A stretch of DNA of 64,000 nucleotides from Chloroflexota bacterium (GTDB taxonomy: Bacteria; Chloroflexota; Limnocylindria; Limnocylindrales; CSP1-4), in assembly GCA_016191395.1 (NCBI GenBank), contig JACPOS010000024.1, forward strand, positions 23,111-87,110, written 5' to 3'. The notes under the pieces are model-generated. The model did no database searches. It saw only the letters and a list, made by a program, of their open reading frames with translations, and was not told the origin of the DNA. The position numbers were made by a program, and so were the translations under genes. Shown here piece after piece: positions 36,896-44,645 of the stretch; the first letter of the stretch is position 1, and every line of letters starts with the position of its first letter.

Positions 36896-38092
36896 ATGGC
36901 CGGCCTGAGCGTCACCGAGGCGGCGGAGCGGGCGGGGGTGGACGCCGGCTACGTCGAGGAGCTCGTGCGCGCGGGGATCCTGCACCCCTCCGACGACGGA
37001 TTCTCCACCGGCGACGTCCGGCGCGTGGGCCTCGTCAGGACGATGCGAGAGGTCGGGATCCCGCTCGAGGCCATGACGAAGGGGCTCGAGACCGGCGTGC
37101 TCGCGCTGGACTTCGTCGATGCCCGGGACTACGAGCGCTTCCCGACGCTGACCGGCGAGACCTTCCAGCAGGTCAGCGACCGGACCGGCGTGCCGTTCTC
37201 GCTGCTCGCGGTGCTCCGCGAGACGGTCGGGTTCGGCGGCGCGCGACCCGAGGATCGGATCCGGAGCGACGAGATCCGGGTCGTCCCGTTCCTGGAGCTC
37301 CAGGTCGGCATGGGCTTCGACCCGGTCGCGATCGAACGACTGCTTCGCGTGCTCGGCGACAGCACCCACCGGATCGCCGAGGCCGAGGCCGAATGGTGGC
37401 GGTCCCAGATCGCGAACCCACGGCTGGCCCAGGCCCAGCGGGGCAACGAGATCGCCGCCAGCACGGACTCCAACCTGCTCAATGACACGTCGCGCGAGGC
37501 CCTCCTCGCCATCTGGAACGCCCAGCAGGCGCAGGCGTGGACATCGAACATCATCGACGGGTTCAAGTACCTGCTGGCTCGCGAGGGCATCTACCACGCA
37601 CCAGACCGGCAGCCCGCGATCTGCTTCCTGGACATCACCGGCTACACGAGGCTCACCCAGGAGCACGGCGATCGCGCCGCCGCCGAGCTCGCCGAGTCCC
37701 TGTCCCGGCTCGTGAAGACCACCTCGGGGGACCACGGCGGCCGGCCCGTGAAGTGGCTGGGCGACGGCGTGATGTTCTACTTCCGCGATCCCGGCGGCAG
37801 CGTGGATGCTGCGCTGGACATGGTCGACGGGATCACCGCCGCAGGGCTGCCGCCGGCCCACGTGGGCCTGCACGCCGGCCCGGTCGTCATGCAGGAGGGC
37901 GACTACTACGGCCAGACCGTGAACATGGCGGCGCGCATCGCCGACTACGCCCGCCCGGGCGAGGTCCTCGTGAGCAAGGCGATCGTGGATCTCACGGTGA
38001 GCCCCGCCATCCGGTTCACCGACATCGGCGACGTGGAGTTGAAGGGCGTCGCGGGCACCGTGCGCCTGCACTCGAGCCGGCGGGCTTCGTAG
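36896..38092 (+). CDS. HTH (MerR-like)-class III nucleotidyl cyclase
   Basis: A 398-residue soluble protein joining an N-terminal MerR-like winged-helix region (VTEAAERAGVDAGYVEELVRAGIL, then FSTGDVRRVGLVRTM), a helical regulatory segment (~60-220), and a C-terminal class III cyclase domain. In the cyclase, AICFLDITGYTRLTQ and VKWLGDGVMFYF supply the two metal-binding Asp; the Lys before W-L-G-D-G suits adenine selection, and GQTVNMAARIADYA has the Asn/Arg transition-state residues. It is therefore probably an active adenylate cyclase. The N-terminal part may sense a ligand rather than bind DNA; the middle resembles the regulatory domain of mycobacterial Rv1264-like cyclases only loosely. It follows ppdK closely. 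Confidence 0.85.
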   Translation: MAGLSVTEAAERAGVDAGYVEELVRAGILHPSDDGFSTGDVRRVGLVRTMREVGIPLEAMTKGLETGVLALDFVDARDYERFPTLTGETFQQVSDRTGVPFSLLAVLRETVGFGGARPEDRIRSDEIRVVPFLELQVGMGFDPVAIERLLRVLGDSTHRIAEAEAEWWRSQIANPRLAQAQRGNEIAASTDSNLLNDTSREALLAIWNAQQAQAWTSNIIDGFKYLLAREGIYHAPDRQPAICFLDITGYTRLTQEHGDRAAAELAESLSRLVKTTSGDHGGRPVKWLGDGVMFYFRDPGGSVDAALDMVDGITAAGLPPAHVGLHAGPVVMQEGDYYGQTVNMAARIADYARPGEVLVSKAIVDLTVSPAIRFTDIGDVELKGVAGTVRLHSSRRAS

Positions 38093-38172
38093 CCTCCGGC
38101 GCTATTGGTACCGCCCCGGACCGTACCGGCGGGCCCCTAACGTCCCGACGCCGCGGCAGCCATGCTCCGCCC

Positions 38173-38805
38173 GTGGAGCGATCGCGCCCCGACTACTACC
38201 GAATCCTGCAGGTGGATCCGGCGGCCAACCCGCTGGTGATCCAGGCCGCCTACCGCGTCCTCGCACAGATCTGGCATCCCGACGTGTCGGGCGACGACGC
38301 GGAGATGAAGCGGATCAACGCGGCCTGGGAGGTGCTGGGCGACCCGCGGCGGCGCAAGCAGTACGACACCGAGCGCGCCGGACGGCACCCGGGTGCCACC
38401 GAGCGCCACGGCCACGCGCCCACCGAGGCGCCGATCACCCGACCCACGGCCACGAGCGCCTCCGCGTCGAGCGCGTCCGCGCCGGCGGGCGGCCAGGCCA
38501 GCCAGGCCTCGCCCCGTCGTCCGGACGACCATGCCGGTCCACCGCCCGGGCGCCCGTTCGGGCCGGTGCTGCGGTTCGGGCGGTATGACGGCTGGTCGCT
38601 CGGCGAGATCGCGGGCGTCGACCGGCCGTTCCTGGAGTGGCTGAAGCGCGTCCCGGCCGGGCGCGGCCTCAGTGACGAGATCGATGCCGTGCTCCGCACG
38701 CGCAAGGGACCGGGCGCCGTCGACGCGCGGCGGCATTACGAGACGAACCAGCGGCAGGACCAGGTCCATACCTGGGCACCGGGGGCGCCGACGAAGATCC
38801 GCTGA
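38173..38805 (+). CDS. J-domain protein with C-terminal YG-W-LGEI domain
   Basis: A 210-residue protein. Residues ~5-70 form a DnaJ domain (DYYRILQVDP; HPD in IWHPDVS; GDPRRRKQYD). A Ser/Ala/Pro-rich linker (~75-125) follows. The C-terminal ~60 residues (FGRYDGWSLGEIAGVDRPFLEWLKR) resemble the small domain found at the end of exonuclease X-like and DUF3820 proteins. It lacks the zinc and substrate domains of DnaJ, so it is a co-chaperone of specialised function. Start GTG 38173 lies just before the domain; the track's longer frame is a shadow of the cyclase gene. Confidence 0.85.
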   Translation: MERSRPDYYRILQVDPAANPLVIQAAYRVLAQIWHPDVSGDDAEMKRINAAWEVLGDPRRRKQYDTERAGRHPGATERHGHAPTEAPITRPTATSASASSASAPAGGQASQASPRRPDDHAGPPPGRPFGPVLRFGRYDGWSLGEIAGVDRPFLEWLKRVPAGRGLSDEIDAVLRTRKGPGAVDARRHYETNQRQDQVHTWAPGAPTKIR

Positions 38806-38822
38806 CGCGGCATCATGCAGCG

Positions 38823-40184
38823 GTGTCCATCAGCCAGCGCCCCATCGGACATCGCGTCGCCATCATCGGCGGCGGCTTCGGGGGCCTGTACGCGGCGCGC
38901 CATCTGGGCAAGGACCCGCGCATCGACCTGACCCTGGTCGACCGGCGGAATCACCACCTGTTCCAGCCGCTGCTCTACCAGGTCGCGACCGGCGCGCTCG
39001 CCCCGGGCGAGATCGCGCAGCCGCTTCGGTCGATCGTTCACCGGAACGCCAACACCTCGGTCATCCTCGGCGCGGCGACCGGATTGGACCCGGAGCGGCG
39101 CGAGGTGCAGCTGTCCGACGGCGGCCCGATCGCCTACGACACCCTCGTCGTCGCGACCGGTGCGAAGCACTCGTACTTCGGGCACGACGATTGGGCGAGA
39201 TTCGCGCCGGGCCTGAAGTCGATCGACGACGCGACCGAGATGCGCCGCCGGATCCTGATCGCCTTCGAGGCAGCGGAGCGCGAGCACGTCGCGGAGCGCC
39301 GGCACGAATGGATGACGTTCGTCGTGGTCGGCGGCGGGCCGACGGGCGTGGAGCTCGCGGGCGCGCTCGGCGAGATCGCCCGGGACACGCTGCGGCGCGA
39401 CTTCCGCTCCATCAACTCGCCTGACGCGCGGATCCTCCTGGTGGAGGCGCTGGACCGTGTCCTCCCGAACTACCCGGAGGGGCGGTCACGCTCGGCGAGG
39501 CGCCAGCTGGAGCGCCTGGGCGTCACGGTCCGCACCGGCACCCGGGTCACGAACATCGCCGAGCACGAGGTGACGGTGGAGCCCGCCGCGCCCGGTGACG
39601 TCGTAGATGCAGGCGGCACCACGCGCATCCCTACCCGCACGGTGCTCTGGGCGGCCGGCGTGCAGGCGTCCTCCTTCGCGAAGGCGGTCGCGGCGGCGAC
39701 GGGCGCGGAGACGGATCGCGCTGGGCGAATCAAGGTGGGGCCGGACCTGACGATCCCCGGCCACCCGGAGATCTTCGTCATCGGCGACGCCGCGGTGCAG
39801 CCGTGGAAGGCGGACCGGCCCGTGCCGGGCGTCGCCCAGGGCGGCATCCAGGGTGGGAAGTACGTGTCCAAGGCCATCAGGACGCGCCTCGACGGCGGCA
39901 CGCCCGCGCCGTTCCGGTTCCAGGATCGCGGCGACGTGGCGGTGATCGGGCGCCTGTCGGGCGTCACGAACATCGGCTGGCTGGGGCCGTTCGGCAGGAC
40001 CGGCGGGTTCATCGCCTGGCTGCTCTGGCTCGGCATCCACATCACGTACCTGATCGGCTTTGCGAACCGGCTCGTGGTCCTCACGCGCTGGGCCTGGACC
40101 TTCGTCACCCACGGGCGCGGGTCGCGCCTGATCACCGGTCAGCCGCTGCTGCCCGACATCGAGGAGCCGGAACCGCCCGCATGA
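38823..40184 (+). CDS. ndh: Type II NADH dehydrogenase
   Basis: Single-subunit, non-proton-pumping NADH:quinone oxidoreductase. Two dinucleotide folds: AIIGGGFGGLYAARHL (FAD) and FVVVGGGPTGVELAGALGEI (NADH); YQVATGALAPGEIAQPLR is typical of NDH-2, and IFVIGDAA the second FAD motif. The C-terminal part (GGFIAWLLWLGIHITYLIGFANRLVVLTRWAW) is the membrane-anchoring amphipathic/hydrophobic region. 453 residues. GTG 38823 lies 6 bases after CATCAT, a weak leaderless -10. The stop overlaps the GNAT gene by ATGA. Confidence 0.93.
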   Translation: MSISQRPIGHRVAIIGGGFGGLYAARHLGKDPRIDLTLVDRRNHHLFQPLLYQVATGALAPGEIAQPLRSIVHRNANTSVILGAATGLDPERREVQLSDGGPIAYDTLVVATGAKHSYFGHDDWARFAPGLKSIDDATEMRRRILIAFEAAEREHVAERRHEWMTFVVVGGGPTGVELAGALGEIARDTLRRDFRSINSPDARILLVEALDRVLPNYPEGRSRSARRQLERLGVTVRTGTRVTNIAEHEVTVEPAAPGDVVDAGGTTRIPTRTVLWAAGVQASSFAKAVAAATGAETDRAGRIKVGPDLTIPGHPEIFVIGDAAVQPWKADRPVPGVAQGGIQGGKYVSKAIRTRLDGGTPAPFRFQDRGDVAVIGRLSGVTNIGWLGPFGRTGGFIAWLLWLGIHITYLIGFANRLVVLTRWAWTFVTHGRGSRLITGQPLLPDIEEPEPPA

Positions 40185-40489
40185 CCGACAACGACACCGA
40201 GCTGACGATCATCAACGTGCCCGACGCGCGCCGCTATGAGGCGAGGTACGGAGACCAGCTTGCCGGCTGGGTGGACTACGGCCGCGTCCGAAGCCGCCTC
40301 GTCGCCGTGCACACGGAGGTGCTCCCGGAGTTCGGGGGACGGGGCATCGGCACCGCGCTCGTGCGTCACGTGATCGCCGACGCACGCGCCGACGGCTTCA
40401 CGATCACGCCCCGCTGCCCGCTGTTCCAGGCGCACTTCGCCCGCCACCCGGAGGACGCGGACGTCAACGCCGATCGCTCGAAGGGCTGA
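40181..40489 (+). CDS. Small GNAT-like N-acetyltransferase (YjdJ/Gtn1 type)
   Basis: A 102-residue protein of the minimal GNAT family: DARRYEARYGDQLAGWVDY, then HTEVLPEFGGRGIGTALVRHVIADAR with the acetyl-CoA loop G-G-R-G-I-G, and the family-typical ITPRCPLFQAHFARHPE. Substrate unknown. ATG 40181 overlaps the ndh stop by 4 bases; the track ORF is an extension out of ndh. Confidence 0.9.
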   Translation: MTDNDTELTIINVPDARRYEARYGDQLAGWVDYGRVRSRLVAVHTEVLPEFGGRGIGTALVRHVIADARADGFTITPRCPLFQAHFARHPEDADVNADRSKG

Positions 40490-40522
40490 TCTCGCGGGAT
40501 CCGGCCCGCTCGGCGAGCCCCG

Positions 40523-40528
40523 TACCAT
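40523..40528 (+). promoter_or_regulatory. Leaderless -10 element of the antiporter gene
   Basis: TACCAT ends 6 bases before the GTG at 40535; no Shine-Dalgarno is visible. Confidence 0.5.
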
Positions 40529-40534
40529 GCCGAG

Positions 40535-41698
40535 GTGGAGCACACCGCGGTCACCGTCCTCGAGGTCGGGGCGATCCTGCTCGCCGCGGCGTTCGCGGGC
40601 TGGGTCGCACGGCGGCTGAGCCTGCCGGCGATCGTCGGCTATCTCGCGGTCGGCGTGGCGGTGTCGCCGTTCACGCCGGGCTACGTCGCCGACGGGACGC
40701 AGGTCAGCCTGTTCGCCGAGGTCGGCGCGATCCTGCTCCTGTTCGAGGTCGGCATCGAGGTGGACCTGCGCGAGCTGCAGCGCGAGCACCCGGCCGTGCT
40801 CTGGGCGGCGCCGCTCCAGATGGCCATCACCTTCACGGCTGCGCTCCTGACCTTCTCGTGGCTCGGGCTCGAGCTCACCGCCGCCGCGCTGCTGGGCCTC
40901 GCGATCGCGATGTCGTCCAGCGTCGTGGTCGTCAACATCACCCGGAGCCGCCGCCGCACGACGGACCCCGAGACCGAGCACCTGCTGATCGGCTGGTCCG
41001 TGCTCCAGGACGTCGTCGGCGTGGCCGTTGCCATCGTGCTGCTCGCGGTGATCGGTGCCGGCCAGCCGATCGGGATGACGCTGCTCGGCGGGCTCGGCTT
41101 CGCCGCGCTCGCAATCCTCGGCGCACGCCTCCTGCCCCGCGTCCTCGCAGGCATGCGCCGGGAGCCGGACCTGTTCCTCGCGGTCTCCGTCGCGAGCGGC
41201 CTCGCCATCGCCGGCGCCGGGGCGCTGTTCACGGGCATCCCGCTGGCACTCGCCGCGTTCATCGCCGGTCTGGCGATCAGCGAGGGGCCGGTCTCCAAGG
41301 AGGCCCGGCGCCGCCTGCTGCCGTTCCGCGACCTGTTCGCGATCTTCTTCTTCGTCGCGATCGGGACGCTCATCGACCCTTCGGCGCTCGGCCGGGGGCT
41401 TGGCTGGCTCGTCGCGTGCCTCGCGCTCGTGGCCGTCGCGAAGTCCCTCGTGATCTTAGGCCTCGCCAGGGTCTCGAGGCTGCCGGCGCACCCGGCGCAG
41501 CTCGGAATCGGCCTGGGTCAGGTGGGGGAATTCGGGTTCGTGCTCGCGACCGTCGCCGTCGCCCGAGGCATCCTGCCGAGCGAGGTCTACGCGGCCCTGC
41601 TTGCCTCGGTTGCGATCTCGATCGCTGTCTCGTCGATCGCGGCACGTCTCATCAGGCGGCCGGTGCGCGGCGGCCCCGCAGTAGTACTTCCGGGGTAA
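40535..41698 (+). CDS. CPA2-family cation:proton antiporter (Kef type)
   Basis: A 387-residue membrane protein with about 11 hydrophobic segments. LSLPAIVGYLAVGVAVSPFTPG and LFAEVGAILLLFEVGIEVDLREL are the classic Na+/H+ exchanger starts; IAMSSSVVVVNIT and LLIGWSVLQDVVGVAVAIVLL include the conserved Gln/Asp site region (W-S-V-L-Q-D). There is no C-terminal TrkA_N/RCK domain, unlike KefB/C. The ion (K+ or Na+) is not determinable. The following 113 bases contain the promoter and leader of the first tad-like cassette. Confidence 0.9.
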   Translation: MEHTAVTVLEVGAILLAAAFAGWVARRLSLPAIVGYLAVGVAVSPFTPGYVADGTQVSLFAEVGAILLLFEVGIEVDLRELQREHPAVLWAAPLQMAITFTAALLTFSWLGLELTAAALLGLAIAMSSSVVVVNITRSRRRTTDPETEHLLIGWSVLQDVVGVAVAIVLLAVIGAGQPIGMTLLGGLGFAALAILGARLLPRVLAGMRREPDLFLAVSVASGLAIAGAGALFTGIPLALAAFIAGLAISEGPVSKEARRRLLPFRDLFAIFFFVAIGTLIDPSALGRGLGWLVACLALVAVAKSLVILGLARVSRLPAHPAQLGIGLGQVGEFGFVLATVAVARGILPSEVYAALLASVAISIAVSSIAARLIRRPVRGGPAVVLPG

Positions 41699-41810
41699 GT
41701 CTGCAAGGACTTTTGTAAGGTTCGATCCTCGATAATGCTTGGACCCCTGCGTGGGGGTTGCGCCGACCGAGGCGTGGAGGGATCGGTCACGAGAGGCCGG
41801 GGGGTCTCGT
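41684..41810 (+). promoter_or_regulatory. Promoter and structured leader of tad-like cassette 1
   Basis: GATAAT at 41731-41736 is the probable -10; GCAAGG (41703) and GTACTTC (41684, in the antiporter 3' end) recur upstream of cassette 3. Between -10 and ATG three hairpins follow one another: ACCCC/GGGGT (41743-41758), GACCGA/TCGGTC (41765-41788, 12-base loop) and ACGAGA/TCTCGT (41789-41810, purine-rich loop that may contain the Shine-Dalgarno). The last ends one base before the ATG, so folding could control translation. Confidence 0.5.
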
Positions 41811-41811
41811 C

Positions 41812-42633
41812 ATGGCGTTCCGGGGGGAACGGTTTCAGGGAACGGATTTGGTGCGCCCGCAGCGCGCCGCGCGGCCGCACGAAGCGCCGCTCGCCGGACG
41901 GATCCGTCGCGGGCTCCGCCTCGATCCGCGCGGCCAGAGCGTCGTGGAGTTCGCGATCAGCGCGCCGGTCGTGCTGCTCATGGTGCTGTTCGGCATCGAC
42001 TTCGGCCGGGTCTTCCTCGGCTGGGTGACGCTGAACAACGCGGTCCGCGAGGCGGCCAATTTCGCCGCCATCAACCCGACCGGGTGGACCTCGCCGGGCA
42101 ACCCGGCGGTCCAGGCGGAGTTCCGGCGCCTCATCACGACCGAGGCGGCGAACATCAACTGCACGCTGCCGGGCACCCTGCCCGATCCCACGTTCCCGAA
42201 CGGCGCCGAGATCGGGTCGCCCGCAGTTGTGGCGATCACCTGCCAGTTCTCGCTCATCACGCCGCTCATCAGCGCCATCCTCGGGAGCCCGATCGACGTG
42301 AGCGCCTCGTCGTCGTTCCCGGTGCGCAGCGGGTCCATCGCCGGGACGCCCGCCGGCGGCGTCCTGCCGACGATCGGCGCATCCGGCGGGCCGACATCAA
42401 CGGCGACGCCTGCCCCTCCCGCCTCGCCGACGCCGGAGCCGATGTGCACGGTGCCCAATCTCAAGAACAAGGACAGCTCGGTCGCGGTCGGCTCGTACTG
42501 GGTGCCCGCCGGGTTCACGGCCGGCAACCTGATCTTCAGCCCGCTCGTGCCGCCGCACTACACCATCAAGAAGCAGTCGATCACGTTCAACAGCTCGGTG
42601 CCGTGCACCTCGACGATGACGGTGCAGCCATGA
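41812..42633 (+). CDS. TadE-like pseudopilin with C-terminal PASTA-like domain, cassette 1
   Basis: A 273-residue exported protein. A basic N-terminus (1-40) precedes GQSVVEFAISAPVVLLMVLFGIDFG: Gly41 followed by Glu at +5 and a hydrophobic helix is the TadE/class III prepilin pattern. A central region with conserved Cys (INCTLPG; AITCQFSL) follows, then a Thr/Pro linker (STATPAPPASPTPEP) and a ~62-residue end (CTVPNLKN ... PAGFTAGN ... CTSTMTV) with the V-P and A-G-F pattern of PASTA domains plus a flanking Cys pair. Its closest relative is the first gene of cassette 2. ATG 41812 follows the structured leader. Confidence 0.8.
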   Translation: MAFRGERFQGTDLVRPQRAARPHEAPLAGRIRRGLRLDPRGQSVVEFAISAPVVLLMVLFGIDFGRVFLGWVTLNNAVREAANFAAINPTGWTSPGNPAVQAEFRRLITTEAANINCTLPGTLPDPTFPNGAEIGSPAVVAITCQFSLITPLISAILGSPIDVSASSSFPVRSGSIAGTPAGGVLPTIGASGGPTSTATPAPPASPTPEPMCTVPNLKNKDSSVAVGSYWVPAGFTAGNLIFSPLVPPHYTIKKQSITFNSSVPCTSTMTVQP

Positions 42634-43142
42634 CGCCGCGTCGCGCCGCCCGCTCCCCGCGTGGGGCCAGGTCTGGCGGTCAGGCACTCGTCGAGTTCGC
42701 GTTCATCTTCCCGCTGATCGCCCTCATCGTCTTCGGGTTCATCGACGTCGGGCGGGCGGTGTTCCAGTCGAACACCCTCACGAACGCGGCCCGCCAGGCG
42801 GCACGCGTCGCATCGGTCAACCAGCTGGATCCCGTGGCGGGCCCATGGACGTGCCTGACTGATCATCCGGTGCAGGATCCGGCCAATCCCGGCTGGACCT
42901 TCCGTGGCTGTGCGGTCGCCGCGGGTGCAACCGCCGGGGTGCAGGCGGGGAACGTGTCGGTCGCCTACGCCGCGCCCCCGGGATCCGCCCTCGAGTGCAC
43001 CCTCGAGATCAACATCGGCTGCATCGTCACCATCACCGTCACCGCGAACTACGTGCCCATCACGCCCGTCGCCGGCCAGGTCATCGGGCCGATCGCCATG
43101 AGCGCCACTTCCTCCATGCCAGTGGAAAGGACTTTCCCGTGA
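42630..43142 (+). CDS. TadE-like pseudopilin, cassette 1
   Basis: A 170-residue TadE/TadG-like protein. Basic start, then GGQALVEFAFIFPLIALIVFGFIDVGRAVF with the Gly/Glu+5 pilin signature and TLTNAARQAARVASV, the standard 'N-A-R-x-A-x-R' helix of TadE. Cys residues (TCLTD, FRGCAV, LECTLE, GCIVT) suggest disulfides outside the membrane. It ends in GPIAMSATSSMPVERTFP, a usual TadE tail. ATG 42630 overlaps the preceding stop. The paralogue at 45476 is very similar. Confidence 0.88.
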   Translation: MTPRRAARSPRGARSGGQALVEFAFIFPLIALIVFGFIDVGRAVFQSNTLTNAARQAARVASVNQLDPVAGPWTCLTDHPVQDPANPGWTFRGCAVAAGATAGVQAGNVSVAYAAPPGSALECTLEINIGCIVTITVTANYVPITPVAGQVIGPIAMSATSSMPVERTFP

Positions 43143-44443
43143 GTACACGTCAATCCGGCCAGGCGCTGGTGGTCATGGTCGGCGTGATGTTCCTGTCGAT
43201 TGCCATCCTCGCCGTGATCATCGACGGCGGCAACGTGCTGACCCAGCAGCGGGTGGTCCAGGCGGGCTCGGACAGCACCGCGGAGGCGGGTGCCGTGGTG
43301 CTCGCAACGCGGCTGGCGGGCGTCCCGGAGCCGCTCGCCGGGTGGGACGCAACGATCGCGGCGAAGGTCGCGCAGTCCGCGGCCGCGAACAACATGACGG
43401 TGAAGGCCGCGTACTACACGGACATCTGCGGCATTCCGCTCAGGGCGGACGGAACCGCGGCCCTCAAGGTGGACGGCAGCGAGGATCTCGCGGTCGCGAT
43501 GGGCGTCGGCGGCGGGAGCCTGCCCGGCGGCACGGCCACCACGCCGGACTGCCCCGCCCTCACAGTGGGCCCGGTCGCGGGCGTCATGGTCATCGGCGAG
43601 AAGAACGTCGGCACCTTCGTCGCCCGCGCGATCGGCGTGCCATCCGTGGGGGTCAACACGCGCGCCACCGCGGTCGCCGGCTACCTGCAGGGCTACTGCC
43701 CGGCCGACCAGGGCGAGTGGTGCGCCGTCCTGCCCGTGACCATCCCCGTCAACCAGGTCACCTGCGACGGCCAGAACAACGTGGTCCCCGGCAGCACTGC
43801 CTGGCCATGGAACACGGTCCTCACCGTGCCGCTGTGCAAGAACAGCCCGGGCAACGTGGGCTGGCTGGACTGGACGCCGCCGGGGGGCGGTGCGAAGGAG
43901 CTCGTATGCTCCATCGTCAACCCGGACAACCCGCTGATCACCCTGCCCTCGTGGCAGTGGGTGCCCGCGACCGGCAACACGAACGGCGGCGGCAAGTGCG
44001 CCGATGACGACACGGGTATCAGCTACACGGGCGTCGAGGAGGCCATCCGCAAGTACAACGGCCAGATCGTGCTGATCCCGCAGTTCGACCTGACGTGCCT
44101 GGTGAAGAACGGCGATCCGAACCCGGTCAGCACCAAGCCCACCATCGAGACGCCGCCCTACTACGGCTGCCCGAACCTGCCAGGCGGCGGCAACGGCCAG
44201 AACCTCTGGTACCGGATGCCCAGCTTCGCCTTCTTCCAGCTCTGCGATCCCGGGATGGCGGGGTGCTCCGGCCGCAACGGTGCCTACATCCAGGGCAACG
44301 ACGCCGCGGTGTGCGATACGGGCAACGGCGCGACGTCGTGCCTCGTCGGCACGTTCACCGACGTGATGGGTGACGGCACGGTCGGGCCGGGCAACGGCTC
44401 TGGTACCGGCAGCAAGGCCGTGGGTGTGCAGCTGATCAAGTAG
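43139..44443 (+). CDS. TadG-like protein, cassette 1
   Basis: A 434-residue protein with the N-terminal Tad/TadG-like module: SGQALVVMVGVMFLSIAILAVIIDGGNVLTQQRVVQAGSDSTAEAG. The rest is a large, Cys-, Gly- and Asn-rich extracytoplasmic domain (YTDICGIPL, ATAVAGYLQGYC, VTCDGQNN, LPGGGNGQNLWYRMPSF) that I do not recognise as a known enzyme. GTG 43139 overlaps the preceding stop by 4 bases. It shares most of its length with the protein at 46000, evidence for tandem duplication of the whole cassette. Confidence 0.85.
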   Translation: MSTRQSGQALVVMVGVMFLSIAILAVIIDGGNVLTQQRVVQAGSDSTAEAGAVVLATRLAGVPEPLAGWDATIAAKVAQSAAANNMTVKAAYYTDICGIPLRADGTAALKVDGSEDLAVAMGVGGGSLPGGTATTPDCPALTVGPVAGVMVIGEKNVGTFVARAIGVPSVGVNTRATAVAGYLQGYCPADQGEWCAVLPVTIPVNQVTCDGQNNVVPGSTAWPWNTVLTVPLCKNSPGNVGWLDWTPPGGGAKELVCSIVNPDNPLITLPSWQWVPATGNTNGGGKCADDDTGISYTGVEEAIRKYNGQIVLIPQFDLTCLVKNGDPNPVSTKPTIETPPYYGCPNLPGGGNGQNLWYRMPSFAFFQLCDPGMAGCSGRNGAYIQGNDAAVCDTGNGATSCLVGTFTDVMGDGTVGPGNGSGTGSKAVGVQLIK

Positions 44444-44550
44444 TACCCGCGGCGCACGACGGGGGGCCCTTCGGCGGCGCCTCCGGTACGGAAGACCCAA
44501 GGACTACTAACCCCACCAATCGGGACTTCCGCCGAGCCCCTCGCAATGCC

Positions 44551-44625
44551 GGCCGCAAGGTCCGGATTTCGATACTTCCACAGGCCCAGAAGCGGCCTGA
44601 TGACCGAGGCAGACGGCGCTCGGTC
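44551..44625 (+). promoter_or_regulatory. Structured leader of tad-like cassette 2
   Basis: In the 202-base gap before cassette 2. GACCGA/TCGGTC (44602-44607 / 44620-44625) has the same arms, the same 12-base loop length and the same GGC loop start as the second hairpin of the cassette 1 leader. An outer pairing GGCCGC (44551) / GCGGCC (44592) encloses GATACT, a possible -10. GCAAGG is present at 44555. Confidence 0.45.
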
Positions 44626-44645
44626 GGGGAAGGCGGACCGCGCGG

